Below are positions 51,952-60,858 of a stretch of 64,000 bases of DNA, piece by piece; the first letter of the stretch is position 1; each line of letters opens with the position of its first letter. Both the position numbers and the translations under genes were made by a program. The notes under the pieces are model-generated. The model did no database searches, was not told the DNA's origin, and was given only the letters and a program-made list of their open reading frames with translations. Source of the DNA: Paenibacillus sp. PastM-3 (GTDB lineage: Bacteria; Bacillota; Bacilli; Paenibacillales; Paenibacillaceae); assembly GCF_029893965.1 (NCBI RefSeq), contig NZ_JARXXP010000007.1, forward strand, positions 158,987 to 222,986, written 5' to 3'.

Positions 51952-52110
51952 TTGAACCACAAAAAAACTCGTACCACGGAGCTTCAAATTTCGTCCATTA
52001 GTCATATTCATGACCCACTTGCCGCTCGCAAATGGATGGAACTATACGTCACTCTGCTAAAGAAGCAGCTTATCGCCGAACATGTTGACCAATGCCCTGG
52101 AGAGGAGTGA
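51952..52110 (+). CDS. Small leader protein before the recombinase pair (52 aa)
   Basis: TTG 51952 is placed 8 bases after TAGGAGGA. The protein (LNHKKTRTTELQISSISHIHDPLAARKWMELYVTLLKK, quoted in two parts) ends just 7 bases before the next start codon; its last codons contain GGAGAGGAG, the ribosome-binding site of recombinase 2. It is basic and could be a coupling leader or an accessory factor. Too short for family assignment. Confidence 0.5.
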   Translation: MNHKKTRTTELQISSISHIHDPLAARKWMELYVTLLKKQLIAEHVDQCPGEE

Positions 52111-52117
52111 ATACCCA

Positions 52118-53569
52118 ATGAAAACGGTATTGTACGCTCGATCTTCCATTAAATCGCAGGAGCACTCTATTGATATGCAAAAGGCTCTTGCGCTAGAGAA
52201 AGTCAAAGCGAAGGGCTTATTATTCGACGATCTATATCTCGATGAAGCAGTATCGGCAAGAAAAACCGAAATTCACGAACGTCCTGAGTTAAGCCGTTTG
52301 GTTCATGACATCGAAAACGATCTAGTTTCAACGCTTTATGTTTATAAACGTGATCGTTTAGCCAGAAATGTGGTGCAGTCAATGGAGTTATTTGAGTTGC
52401 TTCGCTCCAAACAAATCAAGGTTGTATTCACCGCCGATAATGAAATACCGATCCAATACTCGCCAGCCGGAGAATTCTTCGAGTTAATCATTGCCGGCTT
52501 CAATCAGCGTGAAGCCAATCAGATCGTCCAACGCATCAAAGAAACAAAATATACGATGACAAAACAAGGGAAACATGCTCAAGGTCGAGTTGCTTATGGT
52601 TATGTAGTTGATAAGGACAAGAACTATGATCAACATCCGGATCAGGCTAAGACGATCTACAAACTGTATGATGCAATCATTAAGACCAAATGTAATACAT
52701 TCTCGGACTTTGTTCGAGATATACAGCAACATGATTGTTTTCCTGCCAAATGGGATTACAATCGAATCCAAAGTTTGATTGGAAACACCATTTATAAGGG
52801 CATTCGAAAAATCGAAGAATTTGGTGAGTATGTTGAGATTGAGAATGAAAGGCTTCGTATCGTTGACGAATTAACTTGGAGTAAGGCACAGGAACGGATG
52901 AATAATCTTATCCAAACTCGCTCTCGAAATACTAGTCGAATCCCTATGACTCTCGACGATCTGCTATTTTGCGGCAAGTGCAACACAGCCATGTTTGGCA
53001 AAGAAAAAACGGATGTAAGTACAAGGAAATATTATACTTGCAAGAAGCATAACTACATCCGTCTCGCTCCTGATCTGCTAGAAGAAATGATTCTAGAGGA
53101 ATGTGCAAAATTCATCACAGGGCAGTTTCAAACCTACTTTCCTGAACTGTACCAGCTGACACACGGGAACCTGATTCAGTTTTACAAAGACTCCATTGCT
53201 GAGAGCCAAGAGGCGATTCAATTATACAAACAGAAGCTCTATGAAGATACCGCATTATGGCTGCAGTCCCCAACACCCGATTTACAGGATAAGCTATTCT
53301 ACCTGCACAATTGCATCCGTCGGGAAGAGGAAATGCAACATTATTATCCCCTTGAACTTGATCAACTGCAGAAACAATTCCATCTAATAAAGGAACTTCA
53401 ACAATCAGTTGATTTAATAACCGAGGTTCTCTCCTATAAAGACAGTGAAAGAGAAGAGTTCATCAGGGACATTGTCTATCGAATCGAGATTGACACGCCC
53501 TCACTTTATATCCAATTTCGAGACCCGTTTAAAGGAAAGGCTGTGATTGTACATGTTGGCGTTAGCTGA
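52118..53569 (+). CDS. Large serine recombinase 2 (first of an overlapping pair)
   Basis: 483 residues from ATG 52118 after GGAGAGGAG. Catalytic domain: VLYARSSIKSQEHS (nucleophile Ser10), VYKRDRLARNV, GFNQREANQIVQRI. Recombinase domain: GRVAYGYVVDKDKN, IQSLIGNTIYKGI. Zinc ribbon: LLFCGKCNTAMFG ... YTCKKHNYIR. It ends with a coiled-coil region. Its last 23 bases overlap the start of recombinase 3. Adjacent overlapping pairs of different large serine recombinases recall ccrA/ccrB of staphylococcal SCC elements, where both act together on a chromosomal site inside a gene's 3' end. Confidence 0.88.
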   Translation: MKTVLYARSSIKSQEHSIDMQKALALEKVKAKGLLFDDLYLDEAVSARKTEIHERPELSRLVHDIENDLVSTLYVYKRDRLARNVVQSMELFELLRSKQIKVVFTADNEIPIQYSPAGEFFELIIAGFNQREANQIVQRIKETKYTMTKQGKHAQGRVAYGYVVDKDKNYDQHPDQAKTIYKLYDAIIKTKCNTFSDFVRDIQQHDCFPAKWDYNRIQSLIGNTIYKGIRKIEEFGEYVEIENERLRIVDELTWSKAQERMNNLIQTRSRNTSRIPMTLDDLLFCGKCNTAMFGKEKTDVSTRKYYTCKKHNYIRLAPDLLEEMILEECAKFITGQFQTYFPELYQLTHGNLIQFYKDSIAESQEAIQLYKQKLYEDTALWLQSPTPDLQDKLFYLHNCIRREEEMQHYYPLELDQLQKQFHLIKELQQSVDLITEVLSYKDSEREEFIRDIVYRIEIDTPSLYIQFRDPFKGKAVIVHVGVS

Positions 53570-55130
53570 TCTCATAAAGCCTGGGATGAGGGGCGCATTC
53601 TATGGGCGTCATTCAACGGATAAACAAACAATGGAAACTCAACGGTCCATGGCTTATGAATTTGCCAAGAAATATGGATGCATGATTACATGTGAGTACG
53701 AAGATGCTGGCGTGTCCGCTAGAAAAAAGAAGTTAGATGACCGTGATGGAATCTCCCTTCTTCTTAAAGAAGCGATCGACGGCAAATTTGATTTCGTATT
53801 AATTAATCATCATGACCGTATTGCAAGAAATCCGACGGAACATCAGAAGATTCGAATGATTTTAGCCGGTTGCAATATTCCTGTTGTTATTAGCAGTTCT
53901 GAGAGCTTGTATGACTCTGGGGATTTTATTGTTGATCTGATCAAGGATGGGACTTCCAAAATGGAAGTCGATAATACTCGAATTCGTACCCGAGATACCG
54001 CTAAGAGTATTTTAATTAAAGGAAAATGGACTGGCGGTAAAGCCCCTTTTGGTTATCGCTATGACAAAGTAAACAAATCCTTTTCTCAATGCGGAGAAGA
54101 ATTAACAATTGTACGACGTGTGTATGAGTTGTACCGCAATCGAGAGGGTTTCCAATCCATTTCCCGTTTAATCAGCCATGAATTCGGTAAAACCATTAAT
54201 AAGGCAACTGTACGCTGGATTATAACGAACCCTTTTTACGCTGGTTACATGTCTCACCATCGCAAATCTGAACACTCAAGAAATTCAATTACTCCAATCG
54301 AAAACTGGTTGATGATAAAAAGTGACTTAATCGAGCCGATTATGAGCTTGGATGAATGGAAAGAAACCTGGGCGATCTTCGAGCAGAGAAAGACCGGAAA
54401 TCTCAACCCGAAAATGTACAAAACGAGCTTCTTTCTAAGCAATCTGCTGTATTGTTCAGTCTGTAAAGGTATTTTGACTGGTAAAGACCAAACCACATTC
54501 GATAAGAAACGAAGCAAACTATACGGAAAAAAATGGTATTCCTGCCCTACTTGCAAATATAAGATCGAGCTAGATCGGATTCATACGGTCATTGATGTTG
54601 TATTGAAGGATTTGAAGTCTCAAAATCTAGAAACCGTTAGTTTGGATGTATATAACGAGCTATTGAAAGAGCGTCAGCTCGTTACTAATCGGTTGAGTAG
54701 GACCACGGTCGAGTTAAATGGAGCAGAACATCAACTACAAATGGCAGAAGATCAATCCAAACGCCTTGCGTCATTAGTGAAAGACCTTGAAACCATCGAC
54801 GACAACACCAAGATGGTTCAAATCCTTGATCTGCAGAAGGAACACCTGTCTAACCGGATCAAAAAACTTAAAACTGAAATTAATCAGTTAGAAAAGAGCG
54901 CTCAGTACCTCGAACTTATTGAGGGAAATGAAGATGAAATCACGCGTAATATTAAGTCCATGAGTATCATAACTAATCACGACAATGATAATGATATCCG
55001 AAAAATGATTACCTATCTGGTTGTGCAAGCTACATTTACTCCCAAAACCATTGATAGCAAGAAAATTGTGACTCATGGCGAAATAGCTATCCAAACAAGA
55101 AGTAGCCTTGTAAGAACGACCATAAGTTAA
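53547..55130 (+). CDS. Large serine recombinase 3 (second of an overlapping pair)
   Basis: 527 residues with TTG 53547, six bases after AAAGGAAAGG; ATG 53553 would remove two residues. Catalytic domain: RGAFYGRHSTDKQTME (nucleophile Ser about 23), NHHDRIARNPTEH, VDNTRIRTRDTAKSI. Recombinase domain: GKAPFGYRYDKVNK, IVRRVYELYRNREG, ITNPFYAGY. Zinc ribbon: LLYCSVCKGILTG ... WYSCPTCKYK, and a long coiled coil after it. It differs clearly from recombinases 1 and 2. Overlap and coupling with recombinase 2 imply equal production and probably a joint function. Confidence 0.88.
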   Translation: MYMLALADLIKPGMRGAFYGRHSTDKQTMETQRSMAYEFAKKYGCMITCEYEDAGVSARKKKLDDRDGISLLLKEAIDGKFDFVLINHHDRIARNPTEHQKIRMILAGCNIPVVISSSESLYDSGDFIVDLIKDGTSKMEVDNTRIRTRDTAKSILIKGKWTGGKAPFGYRYDKVNKSFSQCGEELTIVRRVYELYRNREGFQSISRLISHEFGKTINKATVRWIITNPFYAGYMSHHRKSEHSRNSITPIENWLMIKSDLIEPIMSLDEWKETWAIFEQRKTGNLNPKMYKTSFFLSNLLYCSVCKGILTGKDQTTFDKKRSKLYGKKWYSCPTCKYKIELDRIHTVIDVVLKDLKSQNLETVSLDVYNELLKERQLVTNRLSRTTVELNGAEHQLQMAEDQSKRLASLVKDLETIDDNTKMVQILDLQKEHLSNRIKKLKTEINQLEKSAQYLELIEGNEDEITRNIKSMSIITNHDNDNDIRKMITYLVVQATFTPKTIDSKKIVTHGEIAIQTRSSLVRTTIS

Positions 55131-55161
55131 CCGACTGTCTTAACTAAGACGGTCGGTTTTT
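55128..55161 (+). terminator. Terminator after the recombinase pair
   Basis: AACCGACTGTCTTA pairs with TAAGACGGTCGGTT around AC, followed by TTTT. Confidence 0.88.
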
Positions 55162-55199
55162 TAGTTATCTAGAGGTTTTCTCATCTGAATGTGGACGAG

Positions 55200-55393
55200 T
55201 TCTCGGTTATTTGGTCAGTTTGTCCTTCACGGGTGCCAAAATCTCGGTAACGAGATAGGCACCCGATCGGCAGCCTACCCGGCTGCCGAGACAAAACGCC
55301 CAGAAAGTGCTTGTACACTGGGGTTTGTCCGGTTTCTATATTCATCAGTATGGACAGGATTTTAGGATGGTAAACGTTTCTCGGTTATTAGGT
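55200..55393. repeat. Structured non-coding block bounded by 16-bp direct repeats
   Basis: TTCTCGGTTATTTGGT (55200-55215) and TTCTCGGTTATTAGGT (55378-55393) match at 15 of 16 bases. Between them lie two strong hairpins: GGGTGCC-AAA-ATCTCG-GTAA-CGAGAT-A-GGCACCC (55231-55264) and CGGCAGCC-TACCC-GGCTGCCG (55268-55288). No coding frame is present from 55162 to 55581. It could be a recombination or binding site, a second attachment site, or a small structured RNA. Confidence 0.55.
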
Positions 55394-55581
55394 TAAATAG
55401 TCATTACCTATTCATCATAACTCGGTATTGGAGCATGATTCATGAATTCATCTATTAGCAGAGTGATTCTCATAATAATTAGTACAGGCTCATATAATGT
55501 TTTAATAGCAGGAATTCCTTATGGGACGATAAATTATTGGATACACTAGTATTTAGGAGAGAAACTGATAGGAGGGATAGT

Positions 55582-55941
55582 ATGAATAATACTTGGAGCA
55601 ATTTAACTAGTTTTGAACGAAATCTACTCGTAGGAATAAAAGTTATGGATTTCCCTAATAATAAAAACTTCTCAGATGATTGGAAAAACTCGTTTACTTA
55701 TCATCATGACTTGGGAATGTGGAATTATTCCACAAACCCAAGACAAGCTTATGACGTTATTGAGAAACTAATTGATGAGGGACATGTCGTCGAAATAAAA
55801 ATTCATAACTTAAAACAATTTTTCTGTAGAATTGCACTTTCAACTGAAATACTTTCAGGTACCTCTTTTTCAGAAGCAGAGTCATTTCAAGAGTCAATTT
55901 GTTTGGCTGCGTTGCGAGCTAAAGGTTATGTTATAACGTAA
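55582..55941 (+). CDS. Small phage-type protein (ABA-sandwich-like)
   Basis: 119 residues from ATG 55582 after AGGAGGGATA. The layout YHHDLGMWNYSTNPRQAYDVIEKL ... FFCRIALSTE ... FQESICLAALRAKGYVI resembles the phage ABA sandwich domain, which typically ends in a motif like AICLAALKA. These are small accessory proteins of phages and mobile elements with no clear role. It is convergent with the defence operon and separated from it by only 24 bases. Confidence 0.55.
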   Translation: MNNTWSNLTSFERNLLVGIKVMDFPNNKNFSDDWKNSFTYHHDLGMWNYSTNPRQAYDVIEKLIDEGHVVEIKIHNLKQFFCRIALSTEILSGTSFSEAESFQESICLAALRAKGYVIT

Positions 55942-55965
55942 CAATTATGTCTATACCCTCTATTA

Positions 55966-58623
55966 TTAGGCTTCAAGATTTCTATATTCTCCGTAGCCGT
56001 CAAACTGAAGATGACATACATTAATACCAAATGTCTTCATTTTGTGTGCAATTAGTTTTTCTAGATCTTCATTACAAGTCGTTATAAATAGTTGATCAAA
56101 AAACCGCTCTTTATCGTTTTGTTCCACTCTAAGAAGGTCAACAAATGATAAAACATTCAAATCATCCATGGATTGTATAGGATCATCAAGAAAATAACAT
56201 CTAAAAGGATTATGTTTCTGTCCCATAGCAACTGTCAAAAACATTGACAAAGATACCATGGAAAGTTGTCCAGCGCTTAATACATTGGGGACATACATTT
56301 CTTTTCCACCGTCTACAGTTACGCTTACGTTTGTTTTTTGTGTGGTTATACCCTCCGACATTAGATTTATTGATTCAATATTGGTATGCCTGCTGAGCCT
56401 TTTAAAAATCCTTTGCATTGGCTCGTTTATTTGATCAACAACACGTTTGTCCCATTTATTCCGCGTCTCCTTCAGTTCTCTTTGAATTTCCTTGAGCTTA
56501 TTTAGTTTCTTTTCTCTTACCATTAATTCATTATTTAAGGCATGATACTTAACTTCTAATTCCTTTACCTTTTTTTCAGCTGTCTTGAGTAATTCATCAT
56601 TTTTCAATTCATTTTCAACTTTTCTCAGAGTGATAAGTTTCGATGTAATTATATCCATATTTATATCGCTTATCGGGACTAAAAGCTGATTTGTTTCAAA
56701 AAAATCATCCGCATATGCTCTACCTAATTCAATAAAATCTTTATAGATATCAATTTTTTGTGAACTGTTAAGTTGATCATACATTTCCCAGTATGTTTCT
56801 TTTGTTTTGTTTGGAAAAGACCTATATACATAGTTAATTTGATCTAGTAAAACTTGATCGAATTCTGTGGCTAAATACTCCTCTACACGTAAGAGGAATT
56901 TTTTCTCAACCTCATGAATCTTTTCAAAAGTTAAATCATTTATCGTAAGATCATATCTATTTAGTTCCAAAATAAATAGTTCCATTTCACTAAAAGTCTT
57001 CACAATAGCAGTTGCGTTTGAGCGCAAATCAGTGAGCACCGTCAACACAAACTTTTTAAGTTCCGAATAAAGCTTAACTATCCCCCCTTCGGCAGCTATC
57101 ATTGCATTTGCAAGAATTGATCGTGCATTATCTACCGTCCCGAGCAATCTTTTAGCTTCTATGGCTAGTTCTGTTTCCTGATCTCCAAATAATTCACTGC
57201 TTCCACATAACGGACACTTATCTTGACCATTATGTCGTATTTTTTCAAAACCATTAATATGATCCACTAAAGCACGTAAAGCCTTTGTAGTTCGCTCGTT
57301 CGTTTCAAATTCCTTAATTTGTGAATCATATAATTCTTTCTGTTGAGATTTATCAATCAATTGTGATAATAAGTCTACAATCTGTTGGTCCAAATCATAT
57401 TTACTCATTAATTGTTCAAAATATATCTTGCTTTCATTATTGAATTGTTTTAATTGTTCAATCTTCAATATTTCCGAATCCAAAGTAAGTTTCTTCTCGT
57501 TGTTTTGTTTCAAGTCCTTATTTTGAATTAACTGAATACGATTCCAATTTGTTTCAAAAGGCAATTTAATCTTTTCTCTGAAGTTCGATAAATCTTCGTT
57601 GGCGTTACAACGACCCAATTCAGATATAACATATTTTTCAATACTTTGTGCTAATAAAACTTTTTGCAAATGTTCAAAACTTTCTCTTTGCCCCTTACAT
57701 AGGGCATATTTTCTTGTTATTTCATCTTCAGAGTAGTAATAATACTCAGCAGTCTTTTCATCAAAAAAAGTTAACTCGCTCGGGTATCTATTCAGTTCTG
57801 CATCAAGATTGCTTGCTAATGCAATATTTTTTTGTAACTCACCATAGATATCTTTTTCTTGCTTAAACGTTTGATTTAATGTTTCAAGAACTTCTCTTTC
57901 AGAAATTATTTTTTTATTTAGTTCTTCAACCAAACCTGTTGTAACCGTCTTTGTTCGCCCTTGCTTTTCTTCAAATCCATTTAAATTATCAAGCATTGTT
58001 TCAATTTCCTCAGTACCGCCAAAGAAAAGTGAAAAAGACTTATAAAAATCTTCTCGGCTGTTGTTGTAAAGTTTTAAGTTTTTATCAAATGTGCAGATAT
58101 GTCGATCATAAAAATATTTTGAAAGTTGTACTTCCTGGTCTGTTTCAACTGAAAGTAGGTCATCTATTGAAACTCCATCATACTCTTTATCACCGATGCA
58201 AAATTTAAATTCTGTTCCATTTAAACTAAAACCAAGCTTCTCAGTAGAATCGTTAAACGTTCTGATTAATTGAATATTCTTTCCATTGAAGTAAGCATCA
58301 ATTTTTACAGTGACAACATCTCCTCTTTTACTGGAGCTATTCTTAATTAATCCCGCTTGCAATGATTTGGATGTCTCTTTTCTAATGAGAAATTCATTCT
58401 CTAATCTTCTTACCGTTCCGGTGAGACACCATTCAATAGCATCTAATAAAGTAGTTTTTCCAAATCCATTTGGTCCACTAATAAGAATAATGCCATTTTT
58501 TAAATCCTTAGCTTCTTTGTTTAAAAATAAATCAAAACTTTTTTCACGATACCCGCGAAAATTTGATATATGGACTTTACTTATCATGAATTTATTGTTC
58601 ATCATATTTAGCAACATCCCCAT
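55966..58623 (-). CDS. SMC/Rad50-like ATPase of an ABC-three-component (Lamassu-like) system
   Basis: 885 residues. It opens with an AAA_23-type ATPase half: VHISNFRGYREKSFDL and Walker A ISGPNGFGKTTLLDAIEW (about 48-65). Long coiled coils with a central zinc-hook CPLCGSSELFG (about 468) follow, then the second half with signature VLSAGQLSMVSLS (about 780), Walker B CYFLDDPIQSMDDLN and switch segment FITTCNEDLEKLI, where Cys replaces the usual switch His. Its ATG overlaps the TAA of the middle component by one base (TAATG). In Lamassu/ABC-3C defence, the ATPase senses foreign DNA structures and releases the nuclease. Last gene of a three-gene operon. Confidence 0.82.
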   Translation of the reverse strand: MGMLLNMMNNKFMISKVHISNFRGYREKSFDLFLNKEAKDLKNGIILISGPNGFGKTTLLDAIEWCLTGTVRRLENEFLIRKETSKSLQAGLIKNSSSKRGDVVTVKIDAYFNGKNIQLIRTFNDSTEKLGFSLNGTEFKFCIGDKEYDGVSIDDLLSVETDQEVQLSKYFYDRHICTFDKNLKLYNNSREDFYKSFSLFFGGTEEIETMLDNLNGFEEKQGRTKTVTTGLVEELNKKIISEREVLETLNQTFKQEKDIYGELQKNIALASNLDAELNRYPSELTFFDEKTAEYYYYSEDEITRKYALCKGQRESFEHLQKVLLAQSIEKYVISELGRCNANEDLSNFREKIKLPFETNWNRIQLIQNKDLKQNNEKKLTLDSEILKIEQLKQFNNESKIYFEQLMSKYDLDQQIVDLLSQLIDKSQQKELYDSQIKEFETNERTTKALRALVDHINGFEKIRHNGQDKCPLCGSSELFGDQETELAIEAKRLLGTVDNARSILANAMIAAEGGIVKLYSELKKFVLTVLTDLRSNATAIVKTFSEMELFILELNRYDLTINDLTFEKIHEVEKKFLLRVEEYLATEFDQVLLDQINYVYRSFPNKTKETYWEMYDQLNSSQKIDIYKDFIELGRAYADDFFETNQLLVPISDINMDIITSKLITLRKVENELKNDELLKTAEKKVKELEVKYHALNNELMVREKKLNKLKEIQRELKETRNKWDKRVVDQINEPMQRIFKRLSRHTNIESINLMSEGITTQKTNVSVTVDGGKEMYVPNVLSAGQLSMVSLSMFLTVAMGQKHNPFRCYFLDDPIQSMDDLNVLSFVDLLRVEQNDKERFFDQLFITTCNEDLEKLIAHKMKTFGINVCHLQFDGYGEYRNLEA

Positions 58624-59195
58624 TACTCAATTTCAATTAATTTTAGAAATGCATCTAAATCCGGCTTTTCTTTTTTACTAAGTTCCTCAAAAATGGAATC
58701 TCCGATTACCTTTGAGACACTTTGGTTCAATCCATCGTAACCACTAAATTGCTCCTTTATATGCAGGCTGACTGGTCTAATTGGTAAGATATCGAGTTCT
58801 TCATCAAGGTTTTTAGCACTACTGTTGATTATAAATTTTCTACAATAGTATTTATCTCTTTCAATAATCAAGCGATTCGATTGGTTAAGGAATCCATCTT
58901 TTATTTGCTGCTTTTTTAAGGGACAAATGAACACAAGATTTACATTATAAGATAGAGCTAAATTAGGAAATAGCAGAGTGAATCCAGCAATTTTGTCAAC
59001 ATATGACTGAACTTCTTGCATACTAACTGGCTCATCCTTCCCCTTCACAAGGTACATTTCATTTTCTAGCTGATTTAAATAAACATCATCCGATCCAAGC
59101 TCTTCTATGTACTTTCTAAATTTTGAATCTTCATTTATTGGACTGAACCCATTTTCCTTCAAATATTGTTTCACACGAATAATCAACCTGTTCAC
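58623..59195 (-). CDS. ABC-three-component system middle component (LmuC-like)
   Basis: 190 residues from GTG 59195 (NRLIIRVKQYLKENGF), which overlaps the upstream stop as GTGA; a TTG four codons earlier is the alternative. The length, the position between effector and ATPase, and the pattern (NLALSYNVNLVFICPLKKQQ, DKYYCRKFIIN, DILPIRPVSL) fit the small middle component of ABC-3C systems, which bridges the SMC-like ATPase and the effector. Assignment leans strongly on gene order and size; sequence alone is weakly conserved in these proteins. Confidence 0.72.
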   Translation of the reverse strand: MNRLIIRVKQYLKENGFSPINEDSKFRKYIEELGSDDVYLNQLENEMYLVKGKDEPVSMQEVQSYVDKIAGFTLLFPNLALSYNVNLVFICPLKKQQIKDGFLNQSNRLIIERDKYYCRKFIINSSAKNLDEELDILPIRPVSLHIKEQFSGYDGLNQSVSKVIGDSIFEELSKKEKPDLDAFLKLIEIE

Positions 59196-60682
59196 CCCAT
59201 CATACAATTTGCTTTAAATATATTTGCTACATGATCAACTGAACTCGCATCACCTAAATTCAGACAGTTTAAGCATTGGACAGTAAAATAAAAATCCGGT
59301 TCACAAGTACTTAATGCCCATTGTTGCACTGGCACTTTTGTAATATTTAATTTATAAGGTATCATGTACGAAGCTCGCAGTTGAGCAATGTTACCCCAAT
59401 ACCAAACATTAGGAATATGATCTTCATCTTCTACTGTTGACAATCTAGTTCGCAACATCCCAATCGTCTTAATTGCATCCAACGATTGCTGTGGATCAGC
59501 TAGAATGACACCCTGCTTTCTCTGTTCATGTGGATGCTTAAATAACCAGCAGTTTTCTGTAAAATCAAACCAGTCATCAAGATTTGCTATAGATCCTGCA
59601 TTTTTTTCGTAAGCATATAAAATTTTAGCTAACTTAAATACGAATGCTCTGATGTGAATAAAATGTTTACAAAACTCTTCGTACTCAGCATTTAATGTCG
59701 TGGTTTGAGCTAAGTTTCTAAAGTCACTAATAGATAAAAGAAAACTCGTCCTCTTTCTCGGATCATCAAAATGTTTTTCAAAAAAATCATGAATTTTTTT
59801 TGCTATTTGCTTATAATCATTGATAACAATTGGATCCACAAAGGTGTCCGGAAATAGAGGATTTGGCTCTGACATCTGATCGATATATTCATCTAATGAT
59901 CTATCAATTAGTTGTAGAATCTTGAGCAGATAAAATTTAGGATCAATAATGGGATTAACAGAGAAAAAATTAGATAATTGTTGTAGACCAGTAGGATTAC
60001 CGGCTCTACCATCGTTAATAATTTTACTTAAAGCAGCTGCATATAAAAAATCAGGATTATACTGCGCAGAACCGTACGCAGAAAACAACCTACTTTTAAT
60101 CTCAGTAGTAACGTCCAGAAGACTCTGTGTCTTAACAAATTTTGCTTGACCTATAAATTTAGTTCGCATCTGCGGAGAATCGGTATTCAGTTCTAATATT
60201 CGGTGATAAACGGAATGTTGCTTTTCTGGGTCTGTTTCTTTTTCATTTTTTTCAAATGCTTCTTTTAAAACAATTTCAGTATTTTTCAGAGGTGACTTAT
60301 CATGATGAAAGATGTAATATTTCGTTTTCAAATTTGGATCTTTATTTTCGAAACGAAGAAATGAGTAATAAAGCCACAATAAAGCTTCTAAATATTCTGC
60401 ATTTCCTGCATATTTATTATGATGTTTCACCTGGGCAAGTCGTATATAATTAACACCACTATTTTCAAAAACTTTTGTATAATCCTCAATTTGCTCAATC
60501 TTATAGTGAGAAGTAACTCCTTGAAACTGGTCTCCAAATGGATCTTCAGATGACTGATCTAAAAGAATGTGTAAGAGAGTCAATTCGAACTGATAAAAAT
60601 AACCATCTATTGAAGCGTAAGCGTTTCTGTTCTTGATAGACTGATTTAATTCTGTTAAAAGATTGACTACGATAGGATTCAT
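59192..60682 (-). CDS. Cap4/DUF4297-like nuclease effector of the ABC-three-component system (LmuA-like)
   Basis: 496 residues from ATG 60682 after GGGGAATTG. The N-terminal domain (about 15-170) shows AYASIDGYFYQFELTLLHIL, then YKIEQIEDYTK and YIRLAQVKHHNKY. The E...ED...Q-x-K pattern is that of Cap4/DUF4297 double-strand DNA nucleases. The C-terminal part (from about 280) is probably the conserved ABC-3C domain that contacts the middle component; its end has Cys-rich VQCLNCLNLGDAS. First gene of the operon effector-middle-ATPase with overlapping junctions. Expected to degrade DNA on phage or plasmid entry, leading to abortive infection or plasmid loss. The exact Lamassu subtype needs a profile search. 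Confidence 0.75.
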   Translation of the reverse strand: MNPIVVNLLTELNQSIKNRNAYASIDGYFYQFELTLLHILLDQSSEDPFGDQFQGVTSHYKIEQIEDYTKVFENSGVNYIRLAQVKHHNKYAGNAEYLEALLWLYYSFLRFENKDPNLKTKYYIFHHDKSPLKNTEIVLKEAFEKNEKETDPEKQHSVYHRILELNTDSPQMRTKFIGQAKFVKTQSLLDVTTEIKSRLFSAYGSAQYNPDFLYAAALSKIINDGRAGNPTGLQQLSNFFSVNPIIDPKFYLLKILQLIDRSLDEYIDQMSEPNPLFPDTFVDPIVINDYKQIAKKIHDFFEKHFDDPRKRTSFLLSISDFRNLAQTTTLNAEYEEFCKHFIHIRAFVFKLAKILYAYEKNAGSIANLDDWFDFTENCWLFKHPHEQRKQGVILADPQQSLDAIKTIGMLRTRLSTVEDEDHIPNVWYWGNIAQLRASYMIPYKLNITKVPVQQWALSTCEPDFYFTVQCLNCLNLGDASSVDHVANIFKANCMMG

Positions 60683-60830
60683 TCACAATTCCCCAATTCT
60701 GGAAACATTATAACTCCATCTTACACCAAAAAAACTCAACATTGTATATGTAATGATATTTTCCCACACTTTATCATTGTGTATGTTTGATCGCAGGCAC
60801 TTCGATCGTCGCTTAAAGTCTTTTCAAATC

Positions 60831-60858
60831 AAGTACCTTAGCTCAACGAAGGGCTGGG
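60831..60858 (+). other. Second attachment-site-like sequence (relic attR)
   Basis: AAGTACCTTAGCTC followed by AACGAAGGGCTGGG matches the functional right junction (AAGCACCTTAGCGC then AACGAAGGCTGGGC) with two changes in the arm and one inserted G in the core. Like the true attR it stands directly before a spoVR 3' sequence. Confidence 0.78.
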
